A stretch of DNA of 27,596 bases from Cudoniella acicularis (taxonomy: Eukaryota; Ascomycota; Leotiomycetes; Helotiales; Helotiaceae). The DNA lies in the NCBI GenBank assembly GCA_013054445.1, contig JAAMPI010000714.1:1-27596 (forward strand), written 5' to 3'. The notes beneath the pieces were generated by a model. The model was not told the DNA's origin. It saw nothing but the letters and a program-made list of their open reading frames with translations, and did no database searches. Both the position numbers and the translations under genes were made by a program. This document shows positions 19,896 through 27,596 of this stretch, piece after piece. Each line of letters starts with the position of its first letter. The first letter of the stretch is position 1.

Positions 19896-22454
19896 ATGTT
19901 TGGGTTTGGAGCTGCCAAAGCTACAAGTCCGACTTCTCATACAGTCATGACCTGGAAAGCTTCCAAAAAGGATATCCCGTCGACAGCACCTTACAGCGAA
20001 TCTTGCTCCTCCCCCGAGTCTCTTGAACCAGCGATCGATGGTCCGCCCTCTCCCGAACGTATACGAGCATACATGGAGCAGATGAAGAGGAGTTCGATTT
20101 TTGGAAACAACTCTAGGACCAACACATTCTCCTCGGCATCTTCGTCCTTTCGTTCGCGCGATTCCACCTATGCATCGACAGATAGCTTGAGCTTGTCTCG
20201 AAAGTCCTCGGGTCGATCGAACACGAGCAGCATGCCGTCGTCGCGCTCGGAAAGGCCCGAGAGTACTCAGATTTTTGGGTCAATATTCTCTCGGGGTGCA
20301 AGAAAGTCGAGGAGAGACAACGCGTTGAGTAAATCAACGTCGTCTCTCTCAACTGGTGACATTGTGATGGAGGAAGGATCTGCCAGGGAGCGTTATTACG
20401 GAAGAGGCAATAGCTCTCGAAGAGGCACTGTGACGAGCACTTTTCCCCTTAGTCAAGAGTCGACAAAGCGGCAACTGATATCTGGACCCTACAACTTCCA
20501 GCATGTTACCCACACACGACAAGAACAACTTCCAAACTTGGAACGCTCTTCTCCGATGGAATTGGTCTCAGAATTCTCCGCCCTTCGAGCATCACAAGCT
20601 CCGACAAACGGTGAATTAAAGGGTATCAGGGCGCAGGATTTACACTTCGACAACTTTTCTTCAGAGGCATTGGCAATATCATCCACCGATGACGAGCAGC
20701 GAGCCAAGTCCCCTACTGCTCAACGCCATCGAGGGGTCTTGCGTAAGCCCATTCATTCGTCACAACCTCATCACCCAATGGTGTACGCAAAGTCTTACGA
20801 TAATTTGCGTATCGCCCCTCCTCGACCTCCTCGGTCTCCCTTGTCGCCGATTTGTCCAGTCGAACTACCCATCAGAACTTCTTCTCGCCAGGCATCGGTT
20901 CTATTCGAGACGTTCGACCCCAAGACTATCACAGGTGCAACATACCCCAATGCAGGATTCAGAAAACCTCTGCCGCTTGTTCTGTCAACCTCGCACGCTT
21001 CAATTGGACAACAACCCGATTACTCATCGGAACCATCGGCTTCGCATGCCTTGACCACTCCCGGAGACGAAGCATGGCCTCTGACCGCATCACCGTCCGG
21101 AATTTTTGGTGAGCTTGCAGATGTGCAAGAAGAAGAGGAGGAGGTTGGGTCGAGAAGATCTAGGATCTCAGTTACCAGTACCGAGTTGAGAGCATCTCAA
21201 TCGGTTCCCTCACTTCGGCTTCGATCTCGTGAGCAGGCTCATGTGAAGTCGGATAGTTGCGTCTCGACAGTTCTGGGGCACTCGCCGCCAAGAGAGACCT
21301 TCGCTCCACCGAGGCGACCTTTGTCTCCTGGCTTCAAATTTGAAGATGACTCCTGGGAGAAGGACATTGATTACTGCTACGAGCATGAGATAGAGGCAGA
21401 CTGTGATTACCAATGGGATCAATGCTCAATTGGGGAAGTTGCTGTTACGAAGCCTTCGCCAACGATTTCTCAACCACCGCTTGAATTTCATCTAGAAGAT
21501 GATGACCGTTCGATTTATCACGGACGTTTCCGGCCGTCCCTGCTAATTCCATTAGCATTTGATGTTCCAGAGCTTTCGCCCATGTCTAATGTATCAGCAC
21601 TTTCTTCTAACCCACGCACACCTCAAATCAATCACCCTCGTCCTGGACATGGTCGCTCGAACTCGCACGCCTCGTCTTTTAAAGAATCTCACGGATTTAC
21701 TCTTTCGCCAACTCTGCTCATCCCCTCTGATTTCCAGTCTCAGTTGGATCAAGATGCCGCATATGACCACCATTTTGGTAACAACAATGCAACATCAGGC
21801 ACCATTTTCGAACAAGAGCCATTTAACCCATCTGTCTCACCTGTCGACGAATCATCTTCGAGCATTTCTTATCGGTCATCAAATTTCTCTCGCGGTTCTG
21901 CACGAAGCTCGTCTAGCACGCGCATGTCTGGGACCAATTCAAGAGTCAGCCAAGATTCCATGTTGTTACTGAGCCATGCTGCAGGCATTAATCAAGCTCA
22001 TCGGAGTATCGGGTCAGCATCATCACTCCCAGATCTGATCCCATCTTCTATCCGAAAATCGGAGACCTTGCAGGACCCTTTTGAAATTCCAACTGAACTC
22101 GAAACCCACGAGGTGAAGGAATGCGTGCAAGTCCAGTCCCCGCTTCCAGAGACAATGCAGCATCAGCACAACACGTTTCAAGTGATCGATACATTGGAAG
22201 AGACTGCTCCTATTCTTCCAGCTGCTATCGTCAATATGACTAGAAAGCTTGATACGATTGGCGAGTCACTTGTGGCTCCTTCGAAAGACGCAATCCCCCG
22301 GACACCACTTCATGGCAGGAAGATTTCTGCACCCGTGGTCAGTCAAACTGTACGGGAATTCAAGAGCCGGCCTAGAGCAGGGACATCGGCTTCGGCTGCA
22401 AACATGGTCGGAGGAAAAAAGAGAGGAAGTTACAACTTGTTTCCCCAGGTGTGA
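19896..22454 (+). CDS. Serine-rich CRIB-motif protein (putative Cdc42/Rac effector), 852 residues
   Basis: Single uninterrupted frame from ATG 19896 to TGA at 22452-22454. The protein is Ser/Pro/Arg-rich and probably mostly disordered, with many basic-Ser and Ser-Pro phosphosite-like words. Residues 195-206 (ISGPYNFQHVTH) match the core of the CRIB/p21-binding motif (I-S-x-P-x(2-4)-F-x-H-x-x-H), though the usual following V-G is T-R here. CRIB motifs bind GTP-loaded Cdc42/Rac; yeast Gic1/Gic2 and PAK kinases use them in polarity. There is no kinase domain, so this resembles an adaptor-type effector. A second compact, aromatic/acidic patch at about 487-507 (DIDYCYEHEIEADCDYQW) stands out from the disordered background and, from memory, recurs in Pezizomycotina homologues. 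The basic C-terminus ends soon after KKRGSYNLF. Function is inferred from the motif only. The first ATG after the TATA-like element was taken as the start. Confidence 0.8.
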   Translation: MFGFGAAKATSPTSHTVMTWKASKKDIPSTAPYSESCSSPESLEPAIDGPPSPERIRAYMEQMKRSSIFGNNSRTNTFSSASSSFRSRDSTYASTDSLSLSRKSSGRSNTSSMPSSRSERPESTQIFGSIFSRGARKSRRDNALSKSTSSLSTGDIVMEEGSARERYYGRGNSSRRGTVTSTFPLSQESTKRQLISGPYNFQHVTHTRQEQLPNLERSSPMELVSEFSALRASQAPTNGELKGIRAQDLHFDNFSSEALAISSTDDEQRAKSPTAQRHRGVLRKPIHSSQPHHPMVYAKSYDNLRIAPPRPPRSPLSPICPVELPIRTSSRQASVLFETFDPKTITGATYPNAGFRKPLPLVLSTSHASIGQQPDYSSEPSASHALTTPGDEAWPLTASPSGIFGELADVQEEEEEVGSRRSRISVTSTELRASQSVPSLRLRSREQAHVKSDSCVSTVLGHSPPRETFAPPRRPLSPGFKFEDDSWEKDIDYCYEHEIEADCDYQWDQCSIGEVAVTKPSPTISQPPLEFHLEDDDRSIYHGRFRPSLLIPLAFDVPELSPMSNVSALSSNPRTPQINHPRPGHGRSNSHASSFKESHGFTLSPTLLIPSDFQSQLDQDAAYDHHFGNNNATSGTIFEQEPFNPSVSPVDESSSSISYRSSNFSRGSARSSSSTRMSGTNSRVSQDSMLLLSHAAGINQAHRSIGSASSLPDLIPSSIRKSETLQDPFEIPTELETHEVKECVQVQSPLPETMQHQHNTFQVIDTLEETAPILPAAIVNMTRKLDTIGESLVAPSKDAIPRTPLHGRKISAPVVSQTVREFKSRPRAGTSASAANMVGGKKRGSYNLFPQV

Positions 22455-23484
22455 GGTCTACGGCAGATGTGAACATATTTGATTAAACGGCGCACAGGTT
22501 GCGCTTGCAGCGTGGACATATGGTTATAAAAAACAGGAGCAAAAACGGATTTGTGTTCAGCTTTCAACGATTTTACATGATGTTATGGATTTTTCCTTTG
22601 TATTTGGACCTTGGGTACATAAGCAGCTGGCGAGCTTGCTAGAATGAACACGGAGCACGAGGTGTATTACTATTCTTACTGTCCTTTACGGCTTTCCTTT
22701 TTTATGGTGCAGCATATGTTTTATCGGTGTTGGCATATATGGGTTAAGCCTGGGGTTCTGGAACGGAAAATGGCATGTGTGATATAGAGGATTGGGAAGC
22801 GCAGCATTGCTGGGGCATCAGTGAGGAATGATTGGCACGATAGTAGGTCTATGGAGCATTGGTTGGGCGGTTGGAGACGGTGTATGATGTGGATGTTGAT
22901 GTGATTTGTGGAAATTGTAGGATCAGAAATGGCTGGGCGAGGTGGACTAATGTTTAAATTGAAGCATTGAAAGTCCATTGATCAACACTCAAAGTTCCTA
23001 CTTCTATGCTCAGTGAGATTGTGATGTTGGTAACACGCAGGTTATGACTCCAGGGTAATTGCATGCGCTATCGATTGTGCATATGATAGTGGATATATTA
23101 TTATTAGGCGTCAACGTAACTTTGGCGCCTACTTACTTGACAGTTGGCTGTTGGCATTTCGGGCCTTTGTGACAGCAACTCGCGATTTCGGAGGGTTATT
23201 AGATTGCACCTTAATGTCTTGCATGCAATTTCTTAAATGTCCGAATGATATGATATTATTAGACTGGTGGGGTGTTGCTGTATTGTACGCCCACTCACCT
23301 TTTAGCCATACACCGTGCATTCTCGTGACACCCCACCTCACCGCTTTGCATACAGTCCTTTTCCAATAACAACCCCTCCTTTGAGCTCTACATGCATATA
23401 AAACCAATACTGCTCTTCCGTTTGAGCGTCACCAGGATACCCATAACACTTTCACGATCATATTCCACTCACCCCTCCCTTAAT
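22455..23484. other. Intergenic: 3' UTR of the CRIB gene and promoter of the aminopeptidase gene
   Basis: The first ~520 bases are G+T-rich on the plus strand, as expected for a 3' UTR. The remainder is mixed and becomes C-rich near the next gene. A small inverted repeat TAGGCG...CGCCTA lies at 23105-23131. No gene or RNA was recognised. Confidence 0.5.
23363..23403 (+). promoter_or_regulatory. CCAAT box and TATA box upstream of the aspartyl aminopeptidase gene
   Basis: CCAAT at 23363-23367 is followed by TATAAAA at 23397-23403, 82 nt before the chosen start ATG (23485). This spacing puts transcription start between the TATA box and that ATG, which argues against using the in-frame ATG at 23392 located just before the TATA box. 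Confidence 0.6.
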
Positions 23485-25073
23485 ATGGCCCCCAAACAAA
23501 TATCAGCTGCGACTGCGAAAGCAAACGACTTCATTGATTTCCTTAATGCATCTCCCACACGTAAGCACTCCAATCAACAGCTCATTGTACCTGCATCTGA
23601 CATGCTTCAGCATACCACGCCGTCCACTCTGCCATTCAACGACTCTCCAAGGCGGGCTTCGAAGAGATCAAAGAACGCGACAGCTGGTCCTCCACCCTTC
23701 AACCTGGCGGCAAGTACTACCTCACAAGAAATGCCTCAACAATAGTTGCATTCGGCATTGGGAAGAAATGGAAGCCCGGAAATGCGATTGCCATGATTGG
23801 TACACATACAGATTCGCCATGTCTTCGACTCAAGCCTGTCAGTAAGAAGACTGGAGCTGGCTTTATGCAAGTTGGTGTTGAAACATATGGTGCGGGTATA
23901 TGGCATACATGGTTCGATCGAGATCTTAGCATTGCTGGAAGAGCTATGGTCAAAGATGGCAAGGGAAATATCGTCCAGAAGCTTGTGAAGGTTGAGCGGC
24001 CAATTCTTCGAATCCCAACCTTGGCTATTCATCTTGATCGGAGTACGAACTTTGACCCAAACAAGGAGACTGAGTTGTTCCCGATAGCAGGTCTGATAGC
24101 TGCCGAGTTGAATCGGACAGGTGCAAAAGCAGAGCAAACGGAGGAAGAGAAGCCAGAGGCAGATCAAGCATTTCGACCCCTCAAGGCTCTTTCAGAACGT
24201 CATCACCCATATGTGATTGAGATAATTGCTGAGCACGCAGGAGTTGAACCAGAGGATGTTGTTGATTTCGAGATGGTGCTTTACGATACCCAGAAATCAT
24301 GCATTGGAGGGATTAACAACGAATTGATCTTTTCTGCTCGACTAGACAATTTGGGAATGACATATTGTGCAGTGGATGGTCTTATCGAATCTCTGTCGTC
24401 TCCAAAAGCGCTTGAGAGTGAATCGTCCATTCGACTTATAGCCTGCTTCGACCACGAAGAGGCTGGCAGCTTATCAGCTCAAGGGGCTGCAGGGAACACA
24501 CTCCCATCTGTGGTTCGAAGACTCGCTGTCCTCCCGTCCCTCCACGAATCCGGTTCGGATACGTCATACGAGAAGGTCGGGAGAGATGCAGAGTTTGACA
24601 TTTCAGCAGCTTACGAGCAAAGTCTTTCGACTTCATTCCTTATATCTGCTGACATGGCTCACTCAGTCAATCCAAATTACACACAAAAATACGAAGCAGA
24701 CCATCGACCAGAGATGAACAAGGGCACTGTGATCAAGATTAACGCAAATCAAAAATATGTGACTAACTCCCCCGGCATCGTCCTTCTACAAGAAGTGGCT
24801 CGTAGAGCAAAACAAAGCCAAGATTCTACCACTGCGAACGGAGTTCCACTTCAGCTGTTCGTCGTCAGAAATGATTCGCCTTGTGGAGGAACAATTGGAC
24901 CCATGCTTTCTGCGGCTTTAGGAACGAGGACCTTGGACTTGGGAAATCCACAACTCTCTATGCACAGTATTCGAGAGTGCGGAGGTGTATACGATGTTGA
25001 GCATGGTGTTAGATTGCTCGAGTCATTTTTTGAGCACTACTCCGAGCTGGAGTCTAAGATCTTGGTTGATTAA
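23485..25073 (+). CDS. APE4: Aspartyl aminopeptidase, M18 metallopeptidase (Ape4/DNPEP type), 2 exons
   Basis: Removes N-terminal Asp/Glu from peptides using two metal ions; family members are cytosolic and form dodecamers, and yeast Ape4 is also delivered to the vacuole. Exons 23485-23560 and 23611-25073; the 50-nt intron (GTAAGC, CTGAC, TTCAG) splits a Pro codon and gives SPTPYHAVHSAI. Length 512 residues, typical. Metal/catalytic motifs are present: GTHTDSP (His91, Asp93), ARLDNL (Asp271), DHEEAGS (Glu308, Glu309), NDSPCGGTIGP (Asp447) and SMHSIRE (His477). All expected ligands are intact, so the enzyme should be active. An in-frame ATG at 23392 would add a 31-residue basic, hydroxylated extension resembling a mitochondrial presequence, but the TATA box sits on it. 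The last codons and stop lie in a tandem duplication continuing into the 3' UTR. The vacuolar paralogue Lap4/Ape1 is the alternative; the sequence fits the Ape4/DNPEP branch better. Confidence 0.95.
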
Positions 25074-25190
25074 GATATCATTGATCTTTTCCAACATGCA
25101 GAGCGATATCTGCGGGAGTCTAAAATCTTGGTTCACTAGGCCATATCAATGATCTTTTTCAACTTGCGAAGCGATATCTGCAGGAGTTTG
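25049..25190 (+). repeat. 66-68-bp imperfect tandem duplication spanning the APE4 stop codon
   Basis: Copy 1 starts at 25049 (GGAGTCTAAGATCTTGGTT), copy 2 at 25115 (GGAGTCTAAAATCTTGGTT) and a third partial copy at 25183 (GGAGTTTG). Internal landmarks repeat too: TGATCTTTTCCAAC versus TGATCTTTTTCAAC, and AGCGATATCTGC in both. Copy 1 includes the final codons and stop of the aminopeptidase gene; copy 2 lies wholly downstream. Confidence 0.9.
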
Positions 25191-25261
25191 CGTTCAAGGC
25201 TTGTGATTGTAAAGTGTTTGATTAATAGCGTTTTTCAAGTGAATCTATTCCAAATTTCCCT

Positions 25262-26192
25262 TCAAATTTCCCAAATCCTATTCTCTAGATACTCCCCAAT
25301 ATCCGTCAAGGCATCCCTTTGGCCACCATACGTCTTTTTCCACTCCTCATAAACAGCGGGCTCCTCCCAATTAAAACACTGATCCAACACTTGAGAAATA
25401 TCCTTCACAAACTTTATCTGGAACCACTCCCAATCAAAATCATCATCATCTTCACACCACACATGCTTCTCCATAACCTCCAACCAACATGTCTTCATCA
25501 CCCGATACTCCTCTTTATTGACAACTTGATCATGGCAGCCCCTCCCCTTCGTAACAATATACCCAGACAAAACCCTCGCATCCCTCGTCTCCCTCACCTT
25601 GTTCAACCACCACCAAATCCTCCACCCCCCACTCGTTCCTCAAAAATTTGTCCGCCCTCCACACCCACCCGACAAGCCCACACATCTCCCTCGCCAACCC
25701 CGCATCCCTCACCGTCCACCTCTCGGCCAAAATCTCAAAATCCTCCTCCGTCTTCTCATACCCCCTCCCCTGAATTACCTGGGACAAAAAAATCATCTCC
25801 TCCCAATTACCTATTCTCTTCCACTCGCACTCCTCTTTAATCTCCTCCAGCCGTTTTCTTTTCGGGCTCGCAAGATGGGGGAGATGCATTTCGATTTGCG
25901 TCAGCAAGGGGAGGAACCAGGTTATGACCTGGATAGTGTAGGTCCATTCGCTGTATTGGACTTGCATTCCTGCTGCTAGTTTTGGCCAGCGGTCTTTGAG
26001 GGCTTTTTGGTCAGCGAGGGATTGTATGGTTAAGGGGGGGAGAAGCGGTGTCGCGGTGTTGTCTTCGAAGATTGTGAAGGGTGGTTGAGGTAGCGATGAT
26101 GAAGATGGTGTAGTTGTGGATGTTTTTGATTTTTTGGTGGGCTTTTTGGGTCGAGATGCCGACTGGTACGGTAGGAGGGCTGGTTTTGCCAT
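25262..26192 (-). CDS. Unrecognised Trp-rich protein, about 309 residues, with apparent 1-nt frameshift
   Basis: Begins at ATG 26192-26190 after a CA-rich leader and reads in one frame to about 25626, where a run of six G's (minus strand; C6 at 25625-25630) shifts it. With five G's the frame continues as RNEWG-WRIWWWLNKVRETRDARVLSGYIV through to TGA at 25264-25262; without the correction the first frame ends at 25530 with a Glu/Gly-rich tail. Residues 1-35 are Lys/Ser/Thr/Pro-rich and probably disordered; the rest is compositionally protein-like, helical and unusually rich in Trp, with Glu/Asp patches (EDDDDFDWEWF). No signal peptide, membrane segment or catalytic motif is seen and I recognise no family. 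It is tail-to-tail with the aminopeptidase gene, with about 190 nt between their stops. An intron near the junction instead of an indel is possible but no good splice pair was seen. A lineage-restricted gene is my best description. Confidence 0.55.
25625..25630 (-). other. Homopolymer (C6/G6) frameshift site in the unrecognised minus-strand gene
   Basis: Reading GAG TGG GGG GTG on the minus strand leaves the protein-like frame; dropping one G gives GAG TGG GGG TGG AGG ATT TGG, which joins two open frames that otherwise overlap by about 77 nt. It is the second homopolymer in the window whose length is one base too long for the inferred protein. Confidence 0.6.
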
Positions 26193-26454
26193 GGTTGGAT
26201 ATGGAGAGTGTTTCTCGAGTTGTTTTGTGGGATGTTGTTATTTGGATAGGAGCAGCGAGGTTGACGATTGTTTCCTTGAGCGGGGTATTCCACAGGGAGA
26301 GAGAGATTATTCTTGTTTTCAGGAAGAGCGGAAATTGTCGAATTTCCCGAAAGTTAACTTGAGTTGAGTCTTCTACGACAAAAGAGAGATCTTAAACATT
26401 AATAAGAGGCCCGAATTTAAAAAATTAAGCTCAACCCTCTAGTAAGTACACTCA
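26193..26454. promoter_or_regulatory. Upstream region of the minus-strand gene
   Basis: On the minus strand the 60 bases before the ATG at 26192 are CA-rich (words such as AACAACATCCCAC and ACAAAACAACTC), like other leaders in this window. The region further out is AT-rich with no clear TATA box. Short plus-strand frames here (26114-26367) are antisense to the leader and gene and are not credited. Confidence 0.4.
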
Positions 26455-26795
26455 ACCCTAAATCCTTCACGAAACATAACAATTGCACAATAATGACTTA
26501 ACAATTAACAGCACTAGAATCTTCGTATATTTTTCGCGCCTTGCAATTTTACTAAACGTTGCGAAAATGTGGTATCTTAATTTAGGACCCATCATTGTCC
26601 AGGCTAAGGTTGAGTCTTATCTCATAAAATCTGCACGAAATGCAACAATTGCACAATAATTACCTAACAACACTAACGCTAGAAGCTTCCTAGGAAATTT
26701 AAACCTTCTAGTCTCACTCAGATTTTCCACAAAAAAAAAAACGTGGGCACCATTTTAGGACCCAGTGTTTCCACCCCTAAACCTCGCTTAAGACC
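26455..26795 (+). repeat. Degenerate tandem duplication, ~166-173-bp unit, two copies
   Basis: Copy A (about 26455-26620) and copy B (about 26621-26795) share landmarks in the same order: CACGAAA followed by AACAATTGCACAATAAT (26468 and 26634), CTAGAA, then TTTAGGACCCA (26581 and 26754), then a weakly similar tail. B has an A-run of 11 and other indels. The region is AT-rich and non-coding. Confidence 0.75.
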
Positions 26796-26909
26796 CGTGA
26801 AGGGTACTACCACAACTGGTTTGCATTGAGGTAAGAATGACAACATAAAAATGCAATTTTGGGTGTATGATCAATGGAAATGTGGTGGGCTATCTTCGAG
26901 TGAAAGTTG

Positions 26910-27413
26910 AGTCACGCACTTACTGAAGGTTTGCAGCTTTTGCACTTGGAATGTTCGAGGTGGAAAAGTATTTAATCTCGCAACGCGCTTGATTCTTTGA
27001 TTCCTGAACATATCTCTGCAGTTGTGGAATACTCTTCTTTGATCTTGATAACTTGTTGGTTACTGTGCGGTAGTCACTGGCTTACTGTGAAACACTCAGA
27101 TCAAGCGAATACCTTTGGACTTCAATTCCTCTGTCTAAGTCAATAATCTCTCACAGCTTGTGGGACACTTTCAGGATCCTCTCAACTACAATAAGCCATC
27201 CATGCCCCCTCTCTACAACAGTCACTAACCTCCTGTGAAGCACTCAGCTCAACCAAGCTTCCTTCGACTTCACCCCTCTGCCAGAGTCAATAATTTCTCA
27301 CGACTTGTGAGATACTCTACTACCTTCAGTATCCTCCCAAATCCAGTAAGCCATCCAAACCAACCGTCGACAACAATCACGAACCTACTGTGAAGCACTC
27401 AACCATATCCACA
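26910..27413 (+). repeat. Degenerate tandem array, ~148-162-bp unit, about 3.2 copies, ending at a start codon
   Basis: Copies begin at 26910, 27072, 27220 and 27375 with related openings (AGTCACGCACTTACTG, AGTCACTGGCTTACTGTGAA, AGTCACTAACCTCCTGTGAA, AATCACGAACCTACTGTGAA). Further shared words in the two best copies are GAAACACTCAG/GAAGCACTCAG, AGTCAATAAT, TCTCAC, CTTGTG and TAAGCCATCCA/GTAAGCCATCCA. The first copy is the most decayed. The last is cut off after about 39 nt, exactly where the ATG at 27414 begins. Confidence 0.8.
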
Positions 27414-27596
27414 ATGAGAATCCAAGAGGAATTCACCCGCCGCTACCATGTGCCCTCCCCATTCCCATCCCCACCTTATTTGTCGATGTTGTATCCTATC
27501 TTGACCCTCCCAGCAACGATCAAGGTCGACATGGTCGTCACCCGCGGCATCGACAACAAAGTCATCGCCTACGCTGGCCCCCAAAAAGGTTCCACA
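27414..27596 (+). CDS. Possible 5' end of a gene running off the window (61 codons, open to the edge)
   Basis: From ATG 27414 the frame stays open to the last base, preceded by a CA-rich leader-like stretch (ACCATATCCACA). The product begins MRIQEEFTRRYHVPSPFPSP, with a Pro-rich start and then LPATIKVDMVVTRGIDNKVIAYAGPQKGS, which looks globular. No family is recognised. The same frame is also open upstream to a stop at 27291-27293 but has no earlier ATG; an upstream exon joined at a CCTTCAG acceptor near 27323-27329 is a possibility. An overlapping minus-strand frame (27399-27584) is less convincing. The gene is partial because the window ends. Confidence 0.35.
   Translation, partial: MRIQEEFTRRYHVPSPFPSPPYLSMLYPILTLPATIKVDMVVTRGIDNKVIAYAGPQKGST

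Noticed and set aside
25319..25979. Plus-strand Pro-rich frames (173 and 126 codons) over 25.3-26.0 kb
   Set aside because: Their Pro/His/Thr runs are the antisense of the minus-strand Trp/Glu/Gly-rich gene, which has the better coding character.

Overview
The window looks like nuclear DNA from a filamentous ascomycete (Pezizomycotina, possibly Leotiomycetes; the class is inferred and not proven). The supporting signs are: short introns of 46-73 nt with GTAAGT/GTTTGT-type donors, CTAAC/CTGAC/GCTAAT branch sites and YAG or AAG acceptors; one gene per transcript; CA-rich leaders in front of start codons; and single-copy housekeeping genes typical of that group. No prokaryotic, viral, tRNA, rRNA, CRISPR or intact transposon feature was seen.

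Layout. (1) 260-4685 (+): a complete SNF2-type chromatin-remodelling ATPase (Snf21/Sth1/Snf2 class; QLQ, HSA, helicase and bromodomain) in three exons. (2) 6120-9802 (+): CTR9, the TPR scaffold of the Paf1 elongation complex, with one intron and one apparent single-base frameshift in an A7 run. (3) 9803-19895: about 10 kb without a convincing protein gene. It falls into a G+T-rich part, an AT-rich part, a short C+A-rich part and a more GC-rich part with many small tandem repeats and palindromes. (4) 19896-22454 (+): a serine-rich protein with a CRIB-like (Cdc42/Rac-binding) motif. (5) 23485-25073 (+): a cytosolic M18 aspartyl aminopeptidase (Ape4/DNPEP type), two exons, whose 3' end has been tandemly duplicated past the stop codon. 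(6) 25262-26192 (-): an unrecognised Trp-rich protein of about 309 residues, split by an apparent single-base frameshift in a G6 run. (7) 26455-27413: two degenerate tandem-repeat blocks, the second ending at a start codon (27414) of a possible gene that runs off the window.

The first two genes both act in RNA polymerase II transcription on chromatin, but adjacency of unrelated genes is normal in these genomes and I do not infer co-regulation. The CRIB protein, by family analogy, would act in Rho-GTPase-controlled polarity, and the aminopeptidase in peptide turnover.

I did not find a clear new biological system. The most checkable oddities are the two homopolymer frameshifts (probably assembly errors, testable), the repeat array abutting the 27414 start codon, the duplicated end of the aminopeptidase gene, and the large empty interval upstream of the CRIB gene.
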